Assembly (NCBI GenBank): GCA_963750015.1
Contig: CAVVPU010000221.1
Span: 1 to 64,000, forward strand
From: CAVVNC01 sp963750015
GTDB taxonomy: Bacteria; Desulfobacterota; Syntrophorhabdia; Syntrophorhabdales; WCHB1-27
Reading direction: 5' to 3'
Length of the DNA: 64,000 bases
Part shown: one piece after another, positions 15,063 through 22,739 of the stretch
Layout of the letters: each line of letters starts with the position of its first letter
How positions within the stretch are numbered: position 1 is the stretch's first letter
The notes under the pieces: generated by a model
What the model was told of the DNA's origin: nothing
Database searches by the model: none
Seen by the model: only the letters and a program-made list of their open reading frames with translations
Position numbers and translations under genes: made by a program

Positions 15063-16256
15063 CTAGACTGAAAAGATTTCCTGGGGAGTCTTGTGGAGGC
15101 GCTCACTCACACCCGTCTCTGTGACGAGCCAGTTGTCCCAGATCGATAGCCAATACCTGCTCGAGGCGACAAGGGGGTGTACCGTGATGTTCATGTTGGC
15201 CTTGAGCTTCATCGGCTCGTCGTTCCTGATCGCCGGGCGTTCGACGAGATCGTAACCTTGCCCGTGGGAATAGAGCCTCGTTTCGGGGGCTTGGCCTTTG
15301 CTGACAAGGAACTCGTTGTTGGCCTTCCAGATCTCTTTCGGATCGGCACCCGGTTTCAGAAGAGAGACTGTATAACGCTGCGTCTCTTTGAGCAGCTCGT
15401 GGGCGTCGTAAAGATCGGCAGGTACGTCGCCGACGAAGAAACAGCGGCCGTTTTCACCGTACATGCCGCCAGGACCGTTCACCTCGATCATGAGGGTGAA
15501 TTGATCGCCCTCCCGGACAACCCTATTCTGATAATGACGCTTCTGGGTGGGCGCAGGTGTGCCGTAGGGAGCCGATCCTCCTGTCACGAGCTGCTCCTCA
15601 CTGCCCAGCTCCGTGACCTTATGGACTATGTCGGCCACGATTTCGAAATCCCTTCTTCCCGGCTTTATGATCGTGCGCGCGTACTCCATTGCCGCGTCCT
15701 GGATTGCAACGGTCTTCATTATGAAGCTGATCTCTTCCTCGCTCTTGACCGCCTTGATCTCGTCTACCAGATCAGTCGCGTCGACGAACTTGGCCCCGGG
15801 GAGGTTCTTGAGCAGGTATCCGTAGAAAGCCCCGGTCATGGTCCCCGGATTTACGATTCCTATGCGACCGTCATTCCATGTTTTCAGGCTTTTGACTGCA
15901 ATCTCGGCATCGTAGATAGCGCTATAGGCCAGGCTTGGAAAATAGGGTGCCGTCAGCCTGTTTTTGACCCCCCTCAGGGTCCACGCCGGAGGGCCGAAGT
16001 CGTTCGGGGGCAGTCCGCCCGAGGTGATGGTGGTCATTTCTTCACGAAGCGGAAAGAGCACCGTCATCGGGTAGGAGTTGCGCGCGGGGTTGTCGGTGAA
16101 CCACTGCACGTAGCCGCCAAGCCACTGGTTCTGGTTCTGCATGACGAGCACGTCGATCTTTTCCGCTTCCATCCGGGTCCGTACCGCCCTCCACCTTCTC
16201 TGGAGCTCCTGGTCAGAGGAGCCAAGAGTCAACATTTCTTTGGGATCGTATGCCAT
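15063..16256 (-). CDS. M24-family (creatinase/prolidase fold) protein lacking metal ligands
   Basis: This 397-residue protein has the two-domain layout of M24 proteins: an N-terminal creatinase-type domain (RMEAEKIDVLVMQNQNQW) and a C-terminal pita-bread domain. The usual first ligand pair reads FTLMIEVNGPGGMYGENGR, without the two Asp residues. The His is present in YSHGQGYDL. The usual Glu of TxEP is His in MNITVHPLV, and the last Glu position reads WDNWLVTETG. Metal-dependent peptidase activity is therefore unlikely, and a creatinase-like C-N hydrolase is more plausible. Its leader carries a TTGTCATATAACTA motif, and it diverges from another M24 gene. Confidence 0.8.
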   Translation of the reverse strand: MAYDPKEMLTLGSSDQELQRRWRAVRTRMEAEKIDVLVMQNQNQWLGGYVQWFTDNPARNSYPMTVLFPLREEMTTITSGGLPPNDFGPPAWTLRGVKNRLTAPYFPSLAYSAIYDAEIAVKSLKTWNDGRIGIVNPGTMTGAFYGYLLKNLPGAKFVDATDLVDEIKAVKSEEEISFIMKTVAIQDAAMEYARTIIKPGRRDFEIVADIVHKVTELGSEEQLVTGGSAPYGTPAPTQKRHYQNRVVREGDQFTLMIEVNGPGGMYGENGRCFFVGDVPADLYDAHELLKETQRYTVSLLKPGADPKEIWKANNEFLVSKGQAPETRLYSHGQGYDLVERPAIRNDEPMKLKANMNITVHPLVASSRYWLSIWDNWLVTETGVSERLHKTPQEIFSV

Positions 16257-16830
16257 AATCTCTCCTTATAGGTGCTTCCGTTTCACAGAGAATTTGTCAT
16301 ATAACTATCAAATATTACCACACTACCAATGATGCTTGTCAAGCATTTTGCTAAAGCCTTCTAAGACAAATAGCCTCAATTGTGCCTTTTTACGTGCCTT
16401 TTTTGAGAATGTGATCGGTTCAACGGTTTTCCTTCGGGGGGGTCACGCTGTCATATGATGAGCCCACGAATCTCACGCGGACAGGACCCCCCGAAGATTA
16501 TCATAATGCCGGTTAAGCCGAGGCGCCACTATATCGGCTGCGGACCCTGCCTAAGTCTTCGGGGCGGGAAAAAGCACAACTCTTGTGCCTTTTCTTCGAT
16601 ACCTCAAATGGTGACGAGATACACGGGGACGAATGGATGGAGAAGCCTTAGGACTGGTCGCAATTGTCAATATGGCAATATCGACTTCCGCTTGACAAAT
16701 CATCTATCCCAGTGGCAAGATGATCCGGTAGGGGAGGCCGGAGAATCATATTTTAAGGGTCTCCCATTGGGCGGATCAATACGACATTAAGGTACAGGGT
16801 CACGTATACATGCGTGTCCGAGGAGGAGGG
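16257..16830. other. 574-bp divergent intergenic region between two M24 genes
   Basis: No gene was found. It holds the operator-like motif described at 16294, an inverted repeat of 12-13 bp (16432-16444 with 16484-16496, G-rich against C-rich), and TTGTCAA at 16664-16670 facing TTGACAA at 16692-16698. The last pair could combine a -35-like TTGACA with an operator for the plus-strand M24 gene. Confidence 0.5.
16294..16307. promoter_or_regulatory. TTGTCATATAACTA candidate operator
   Basis: It differs by one base from 9820-9833 in the GntR promoter region and lies 38 bp upstream of the minus-strand M24 start. It is a candidate binding site for the FadR-type regulators. Confidence 0.45.
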
Positions 16831-17961
16831 GTGGCAGCGTCAGACAGCGAAATCACAAGAAGAATAGGCTCAACCAGGGAAGGCATGAAGGCTGCCGGGT
16901 TTCAGGCCCTGATCGTTTTTTCTCAAGTCATCCTCGGCGAAAAGGCGGCTGTCCGTTATCTTTCCAACTACCGTCTGCTCACCAGAAAAGATTATATGGT
17001 CTTGCCCTTGTCGGGAGATGCCATGATGGTCGTACCGACCACAGGCCAGCAAAGGGCTGCTGCAGCCGCATCCTGGATGGATGATGTTCGGTTTGGGGAT
17101 GGGACCGAAGGCATGATCCGGGAGGTTGCCGACAAGCTAAAGTCATCGGGTCTCGAAAGGGCGAAAATAGGCGTGGTCGGACTCCTCGGCTCGGTGCCTC
17201 ATTACGATTTTGAGCTGCTTCGAGGCGCATTGCCCCAAGCAAGCTTTACGGATGCCACGGCCTTTCTCGATGGCATACGGATGACAAAAAGCCCGGAAGA
17301 GATTGAGATGACTCGTGCCACTTCGGAAATAGCCGATCGATGTTATGAAAAGGTAGTCGAGGTCATGCATCCGGGCATTGACGAACGCGAGGTTATGGCA
17401 GAAGTCCACAAGCTCATGACCCTTGAAGGGGTTGAAGACAACCTGATCCTCACTTCGAAGGGCAGATCCTTTCCGTGTTTTATCAGTCCTCCCGGACCCT
17501 ACAGGTTCAACGAGGGCGACCATTATGTGTTTTCTATTGAGATATCGGGGCCAAGCGGGTATTGGTCCCAGGTCGTGCGGCCCATGTGCCTGGGTACGCC
17601 GAGCCCTGCCTATGAGCGTCTGTTCGAGGTAGGAAGAAAGGCGCTCGACGCCGGCATAGCCCGTCTGGTGCCCGGAGAGCGAGCCGGCGTCGTGGCGAAG
17701 GCTGTGGCCGATGAGGTTCGAAAAGAAGGTTTCGCGACGGGAGTCTGGTGCGGACACGCCATGGGCATGGATCTTGGCGACGGCCTCGGCCTGTCCGAGG
17801 ATAACCCTGTCGAGCTTCGGGAGGGCGCGGTCATTACCCTTCACCCCCACATCATATCCCCCGATGGCAAGGAAGGGCTTTTGATGGGCGACACGTACGT
17901 AGTTCGTGAAGGAGGAGGAGAAAACCTCTCCCGAACCGTGTGCGAGATGAAGCGGCTTTAG
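16831..17961 (+). CDS. M24-family (creatinase/prolidase fold) protein lacking metal ligands
   Basis: This protein of about 376 residues has the N-terminal domain (MKAAGFQALIVFSQVILGE) and C-terminal pita-bread domain of M24 proteins. The ligand Asp positions read VFSIEISGPSGYWSQ, the His is in WCGHAMGMDLG, and the TxEP Glu is replaced by His in AVITLHPHII; the last Glu position reads GDTYVVREGG. Like its neighbour it should not bind the dinuclear metal centre. GTG 16831 is chosen because AGGAGG lies just before it; ATG 16810 would add seven residues with no ribosome site. A long structured region follows before the substrate-binding-protein gene. Confidence 0.8.
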   Translation: MAASDSEITRRIGSTREGMKAAGFQALIVFSQVILGEKAAVRYLSNYRLLTRKDYMVLPLSGDAMMVVPTTGQQRAAAAASWMDDVRFGDGTEGMIREVADKLKSSGLERAKIGVVGLLGSVPHYDFELLRGALPQASFTDATAFLDGIRMTKSPEEIEMTRATSEIADRCYEKVVEVMHPGIDEREVMAEVHKLMTLEGVEDNLILTSKGRSFPCFISPPGPYRFNEGDHYVFSIEISGPSGYWSQVVRPMCLGTPSPAYERLFEVGRKALDAGIARLVPGERAGVVAKAVADEVRKEGFATGVWCGHAMGMDLGDGLGLSEDNPVELREGAVITLHPHIISPDGKEGLLMGDTYVVREGGGENLSRTVCEMKRL

Positions 17962-18045
17962 AATATGATAGTGCTGCTTTAGAGCAAGGCAAGAGTGAGC
18001 AAGAGCAAGAGCAAAAAGACGGTCGGTAATGGTTATGTGGGTAAG

Positions 18046-18201
18046 GGAGAGCCGCATGGCAAGAATCGCACCCGCCCGCACGCGGGCACCCGGCGGCGCC
18101 CTGCCGCACCTCATGCCCATCCGCCGTACATCAGTACGGCTGCGGTCAATGAGGCACGACAGGTCATCCACATCTCATCGATTCTTCCCATGCGGCTCTC
18201 C
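18046..18201. repeat. 156-bp imperfect palindrome with 23-bp arms (MITE-like)
   Basis: Arms 18046-18068 and 18179-18201 match as inverted repeats with one mismatch. Inside are a perfect hairpin GCCGTAC-ATCA-GTACGGC and further matching tracts. No open frame with coding character crosses it. It may be a small non-autonomous element or a large structured RNA. Confidence 0.7.
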
Positions 18202-18210
18202 ACTGCACAC

Positions 18211-18390
18211 TATAATTGTCCCTACGTGGGACAATTATAGTAGGAGACCATAGGATAGGAGACCCATTGGAAAAGCGGCCCTATAGGCCGCCGAGAAGCA
18301 ACCGTAATTGTCCCTCGGTGGGCCAATTACGGAACTAAGGTTAACAGACCCATTGAGGGGCAAAAGCGGCCCCGTAGGGCCGCGAAGACG
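18211..18390. repeat. Tandem 91-bp unit, each with two hairpins
   Basis: Unit 1 has a perfect 12-bp stem (18211-18222 with 18228-18239, core AATTGTCCC/GGGACAATT) followed by GCGGCC-CTATA-GGCCGC at 18275-18291. Unit 2 repeats the layout 91 bp later: a 13-bp stem with one mismatch (18302-18314 with 18320-18332) and GCGGCCC-CGTA-GGGCCGC at 18366-18383. Stem bases differ between units in a way that keeps the pairing. Both units share GACCCATTG in the linker. Confidence 0.8.
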
Positions 18391-18499
18391 TGGCACTAAT
18401 TAGCAGTTTTTCGGTCACGGACAGTGCGCGCCTGCGGCGGTTTTTCTTTTTTTTGAAGGGGTGGCTCCGCGGGCTTTGGAAGAAAAAGCAAGAACCTAT

Positions 18500-18539
18500 C
18501 GCGGGTCAAACTCTCGCCGTTGGCGATGACCCGCGAGAG
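18500..18539 (+). promoter_or_regulatory. Nested hairpin with alternative pairing in the substrate-binding-protein leader
   Basis: CGCGGGTC (18500-18507) pairs with GACCCGCG (18528-18535), and TCGCC-GTT-GGCGA (18514-18526) nests inside. CTCTCG (18511-18516) can instead pair with CGAGAG (18534-18539), which would break the outer stem. It ends 50 bp before the start codon, so it is a candidate attenuator. Confidence 0.5.
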
Positions 18540-18589
18540 CAAGCTTTGTTCGAGGGGGCGACGTGAGCCCCATTATAAGGGGGAGTCGA

Positions 18590-20203
18590 ATGAGAAAGTC
18601 TTCTGTTATCGGGATAGCCTTCATCGTCCTTCTGTTCATGATCTTTATGCATAGGCCGCCGGCATCGGCCCAAACCACAAACAAGACGAAAACCGATAAG
18701 ACGGCTCTGTCCGGCTCCCGGGAAGTCAAGGCGGCCCCGGCGCCGGTGAAAGTGGTGAAAGGCGGAGTCCTTAGATGCATCAGGTCGCGGTTCCCCAAGG
18801 TCCTTGGTTATCCCCCTGAAATGAGTCCGGTAGACAGCATGTTCCTTTTGCCGGTCGCCGAAAGACTGGTCGACTGGAACGAAAAGGGGGACCTTGTTCC
18901 CACTCTTGCCGAATCCTGGGACATTGACTCACAGAACAAGACATTGACGTGGCACTTGCGCAAGGGTGTAAAGTTTCACGACGGCACGCCTTTCAACGCC
19001 GAAGCGGTAAGATGGAATCTACAGCTCACTATAGACGGCGGAAGGCTCCCTGACGGCAAATCGGTCAAGTCTCTGGACGTCGTCGACGAGTATACGGTCC
19101 GGATGAATCTGACTGACTACAACAGCATGGCGGTGCTCAATTATGGATCGGGAGGAATGCTTTCTCCCACGGCTTTCAAGGTGAACGGCGGAAAGGATTG
19201 GGCCCGGACCCACGCGGTGGGAACGGGCCCCTTCAAGCTCGTCGACTTCAAACGGGATGCATCCATCAGGTACGCGAGGAACGATAATTATTGGCGCAAG
19301 GGGTATCCTTTGCTCGATGGCATCGAAATGAGGTTCGTGCCGGAACCCATGACGCAGCTCATGATGCTGCAATCGAAAGAGGCAGACGTCAGCCTCGACG
19401 GACTGGGCGTGAAAAATGTGGTCGACCTCCAGCAAAAAGGGCTGAAGGTCAATTGGGGCCCGGGAATGCTCTGGTCGATTCTCCCTAACTCGAAAGACCC
19501 CAAATCCGTCTATACAAACAAGAAGGTACGGGAAGCGCTTGAATACGCCATCGACCGGCCCGCCCTTGCTAGAATGCTCGGGTTGGGTAAGTATGAGGCC
19601 GTGACCCAGATAGTTTCCGCGATCTCGCCGGCATACGTTCCCGGTTACAACCCCAGACCTTACAACCCCGAGAAAGCAAAGCAGCTTCTTGCCGAGGCCG
19701 GCTTTCCGAATGGTTTCGAGACAAAGCTCCTTACCCACGACACCTCGGCCGACAGGGATGCCGGCGTAGCCCTTCAAGCTTATCTGGCCGCCGTGGGGAT
19801 CAGGCTCACCCTCGACCCGGCAGACATCGGCAGGTATTATTCCTCGGTTTACGGACCGGACGGTTGGAGCGATCTCGCGATTGTCACGTCCGGAATAAAT
19901 CCGGACGGAACCGACGTGCTTGCCCATTTCGGATCGAGGCCCTTCACCTTCCGCTTCGGCAATCCGGCAAAGTCTTCCGAATATCTGGCGTTGAGTGAGA
20001 AGGCCCTCAAGACGTACGATCATTCAGCCGTGCGTGCAGCCCTGCGGCAGGTTGTCAGGCAGGGGGGCGAAGATGCCATGTGCATTCCCCTTTTCAGGGC
20101 CGCCGACGCAATGGTGATGCAACCATACGTTCACAGCGGTTACTTGAGGATCCATTCGATCACCTGGTTTCCCTATCTGGATTGGATGGAACAGAAAAGA
20201 TAG
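18590..20203 (+). CDS. ABC transporter substrate-binding protein, family 5 (peptide/opine type)
   Basis: This 537-residue protein has a Sec signal peptide: a basic start (MRKSS), a hydrophobic core and cleavage after ASA near residue 27. The mature part has the SBP_bac_5 features LVPTLAESWDID, LTWHLRKGVKFHDGTPFNAE, VGTGPFKLVDF and AKQLLAEAGFPNGF. It captures a peptide-like or small organic solute in the periplasm. No permease or ATPase lies next to it; the nearest permeases are the DppB/C-like pair at 31-33 kb. ATG 18590 follows AGGGGGAG. A flavoprotein gene follows after 56 bp. Confidence 0.9.
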   Translation: MRKSSVIGIAFIVLLFMIFMHRPPASAQTTNKTKTDKTALSGSREVKAAPAPVKVVKGGVLRCIRSRFPKVLGYPPEMSPVDSMFLLPVAERLVDWNEKGDLVPTLAESWDIDSQNKTLTWHLRKGVKFHDGTPFNAEAVRWNLQLTIDGGRLPDGKSVKSLDVVDEYTVRMNLTDYNSMAVLNYGSGGMLSPTAFKVNGGKDWARTHAVGTGPFKLVDFKRDASIRYARNDNYWRKGYPLLDGIEMRFVPEPMTQLMMLQSKEADVSLDGLGVKNVVDLQQKGLKVNWGPGMLWSILPNSKDPKSVYTNKKVREALEYAIDRPALARMLGLGKYEAVTQIVSAISPAYVPGYNPRPYNPEKAKQLLAEAGFPNGFETKLLTHDTSADRDAGVALQAYLAAVGIRLTLDPADIGRYYSSVYGPDGWSDLAIVTSGINPDGTDVLAHFGSRPFTFRFGNPAKSSEYLALSEKALKTYDHSAVRAALRQVVRQGGEDAMCIPLFRAADAMVMQPYVHSGYLRIHSITWFPYLDWMEQKR

Positions 20204-20259
20204 TCCGGATAGAGATGGTTGACATTGATCGTAAGCGCAGGAATCGACGGAGGTAAGAG

Positions 20260-22215
20260 ATGGACGTCATGAAAGCTCCCGGCCACAGACCATGGCCCTA
20301 CCCTGTCAGCTACGGCAAAGAACAGGAATTTTCGACGGACGTTCTGATCATCGGGGGAGGCATCGCTGGTTGCCATGCGGCCATAAGCGCAGCCAAGAAG
20401 GGGGCGAGGGTGGCGGTCGTGGAGAAGGCAACGGTGGTGCGAAGCGGCGCCGGAGGGGCCGGCGTCGATCACTGGCACCTTGCCTGCACGAACCCCGCCT
20501 CAAGGATCACGCCCGAAGAGATGGTCGACGTAGTCAGGTCGGCCTATGGCGATTACGGGTATGGTGAATTCGGTAACGGCATCACCGCCTACGTGACTTG
20601 TAAGGAAAGTTACGATGCCCTCCTCGATGTCGAGAAGATGGGCATCAAGGTGAGGGACGTGGATGATCTGTTTGTGGGAGCGCCTTTCAGGGATGAAGAG
20701 ACGAAGCTTCTCTTCGCCTATGATTACGACAACCGGTTTTGCATCAGGGTCCAGGCCGCCAAAATTAAGCCGGCCCTTTACAAAGAATTGAAGCGCCTGG
20801 GGGTGGCCACATTCGACCGCATCATGGTGACGGGTCTCCTTACCGAAGGGGGAGAGCCGGGAAGCAGGGTCATAGGCGCTTTAGGCGTGAGCGTCCACAC
20901 CGGAGAATTCCATATCTTCCGGTCCAAAGCTACCATCGTCGCCACGGCGAAACCGACCGGACTTTGGGTATTCAACACCGAACTGCGGGCGGCCGGTGCT
21001 CTCCAGGAGCCCAATCACACCTCGGAGGCCTTTGCCATGATGTGGAACGCCGGGGTCGAGTTCACCATGATGGAAGCAAGCTCCACCAATATGCAGAGCG
21101 GTGGCTTCGGCAATCTCCCCTATTCGGCGGGGAATGCCCACAATACCTGGTATGCCTGCACCCTCGTCGACGCGGATGGCAGGGAGATCCCCTGGGTCGA
21201 CAGGAACGGAAAGACTCTTCCGACCGTGGAGGAGCGCTATCACTGCGCACCGGGCCAACGGGCTTTTGTTTACGACGGCCCCAGGTTTGCTGCCGACCTC
21301 CCCGAACGCATCCGGGCAGGCGAATTCAAGTTGCCCCTCTACGCCGATTTGCCCGGAATGCCCGAGCACGAGCGCAGGGCCATCTGGGGGCTGATGATCG
21401 GTAACGAAGGGAAGACCCTGGTGCCGGTTTACGAGGAGCTCCAGCGCTGGGGGTTCGACCCTGACAGGGACATGCTCCAGGCACCGGTTCAGCCCCCCGA
21501 CGTTTATACATGGGGTGCCTGGTGGAAGGGCTATGGACCGCGCCAGTATCGCGGACTGGCAGGAGCAGGCCCGGTCTTCGATTGGGACTTCAGGACCAAC
21601 CTCGAAGGATTGTACGTGGCAGGCTCAACGATAGCGTCCGGGGCGAACCATTCAGGCTCGGCGACCACAGGCAGATACGCAGGCAGGAAGGCGGCCGAAT
21701 ACGCCCGAAGTGTGGAGTCGCTCTCTTTGAATAGAAGCCAAGTGGATGAGGAAAAAACCCGCGTCTATGAGTCTGTCAACCGGACCGAAGGCATGGGTTG
21801 GAAGGAGCTCAAGGCGGGCCTCACCCGGATCATGCAGGATTACTGCGGTGAGTACAAGAACGAAGAGGCCCTTCAGATGGGACTCAAATGGCTCGCGACC
21901 ATGAAGGAGAGCGAACTATCCGCAGGCTATGCCAGAAACCCCCACGAACTGGGACGCACCCTTGAGGCGGCTGCCCAGGCAACGGTGAGTGAAGCCGTTA
22001 TCCACGCCTGCCTCGCGCGAAAGGCAAGCAGCAAACGTCTCGCTTTTGACCGCTTGGACTGCCCGAGGATCGATCCGCCGGAATGGAACAAGTTCATTAC
22101 TATACGGATGGAAAAGGGGAAGGTGAAGACTGGAGAACTGCCCTTCGACTACTGGCTGCTGCCGCCTTATGGACCGACCTATGACGAGAACTACCGGAAA
22201 CACTGTGGCCTTTGA
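20260..22215 (+). CDS. FAD-dependent oxidoreductase, AprA/fumarate-reductase flavoprotein type
   Basis: This 651-residue protein has the FAD-binding DVLIIGGGIAGCHAAISA near residue 28, the VVRSGAGGAGVDHWHLA loop typical of AprA-like subunits, and the second FAD motif LEGLYVAGSTIASGANHSGS near residue 450, with a helical C-terminal domain. No signal peptide is seen. A small two-cluster ferredoxin gene follows after 62 bp, so the pair resembles the alpha/beta pairs of adenylylsulfate reductase and related flavoprotein reductases. No sat or qmo genes are present. A role in reducing or oxidising an organic substrate of the island fits better than sulfate reduction. Confidence 0.85.
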   Translation: MDVMKAPGHRPWPYPVSYGKEQEFSTDVLIIGGGIAGCHAAISAAKKGARVAVVEKATVVRSGAGGAGVDHWHLACTNPASRITPEEMVDVVRSAYGDYGYGEFGNGITAYVTCKESYDALLDVEKMGIKVRDVDDLFVGAPFRDEETKLLFAYDYDNRFCIRVQAAKIKPALYKELKRLGVATFDRIMVTGLLTEGGEPGSRVIGALGVSVHTGEFHIFRSKATIVATAKPTGLWVFNTELRAAGALQEPNHTSEAFAMMWNAGVEFTMMEASSTNMQSGGFGNLPYSAGNAHNTWYACTLVDADGREIPWVDRNGKTLPTVEERYHCAPGQRAFVYDGPRFAADLPERIRAGEFKLPLYADLPGMPEHERRAIWGLMIGNEGKTLVPVYEELQRWGFDPDRDMLQAPVQPPDVYTWGAWWKGYGPRQYRGLAGAGPVFDWDFRTNLEGLYVAGSTIASGANHSGSATTGRYAGRKAAEYARSVESLSLNRSQVDEEKTRVYESVNRTEGMGWKELKAGLTRIMQDYCGEYKNEEALQMGLKWLATMKESELSAGYARNPHELGRTLEAAAQATVSEAVIHACLARKASSKRLAFDRLDCPRIDPPEWNKFITIRMEKGKVKTGELPFDYWLLPPYGPTYDENYRKHCGL

Positions 22216-22277
22216 TTATTGCAGACCAAACAATGGTACACGACCGAACCGAAGGCTGACGTAAGGAGCGAAAGCTA

Positions 22278-22619
22278 ATGGATGAATCTCTTGACAGAAT
22301 CTTTGTGAGCGCCAATCCGGCCATGCCGAACAACGGGCCTGTCATCGATCCGAAGAAATGCATCGGTTGCAACAGATGCGTGGCGGTCTGCAGGACAGAC
22401 GTGCTCCTGCCGAAGGAAGGCTCAAGCCCGGAAGCGGTCTATCCTGACGAATGCTGGTTCTGCGGCTGCTGCGTCGAAGACTGTCCGGTGCCCGGGGCCA
22501 TAAGGATAGAATTTCCCCTGAATCAGCGGGTCGGGTGGAAGCGCAAAGAAACGGGTGAATTTTTCCGTATCGGGATGAGAAACCCTCTCCCGCCCAATGA
22601 AAAACCACCGATACGATAA
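22278..22619 (+). CDS. Two-[4Fe-4S] ferredoxin subunit
   Basis: This 113-residue protein has two cluster motifs, CIGCNRCVAVCRTDVLLP and CWFCGCCVEDCPVPGAIR, and a long basic C-terminal tail (KRKETGEFFRIGMRNPLPP). The pattern matches the beta subunits that pass electrons to AprA-like flavoproteins, and the partner gene lies directly upstream. AAGGAG precedes the start. In the second cluster the Pro-Val-Pro spacing differs slightly from AprB, so it is a relative rather than AprB itself. Confidence 0.88.
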   Translation: MDESLDRIFVSANPAMPNNGPVIDPKKCIGCNRCVAVCRTDVLLPKEGSSPEAVYPDECWFCGCCVEDCPVPGAIRIEFPLNQRVGWKRKETGEFFRIGMRNPLPPNEKPPIR

Positions 22620-22739
22620 ACGCCGTCGGACGGGACGAACCGCGAGCAAGATAGGGGACTCCCGTGGCATCCTTGGACAATATGAGATATGCTCTTCCAT
22701 GCATGACGTGAACGCACGAATGAAAGGGGTAGACTTTAA

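Noticed and set aside
22278..22619. Assignment of the flavoprotein/ferredoxin pair as adenylylsulfate reductase AprAB
   Set aside because: No sat or qmo genes, cluster spacing differs, and the neighbours are transport and enoate-reductase genes; kept only as AprAB-like.
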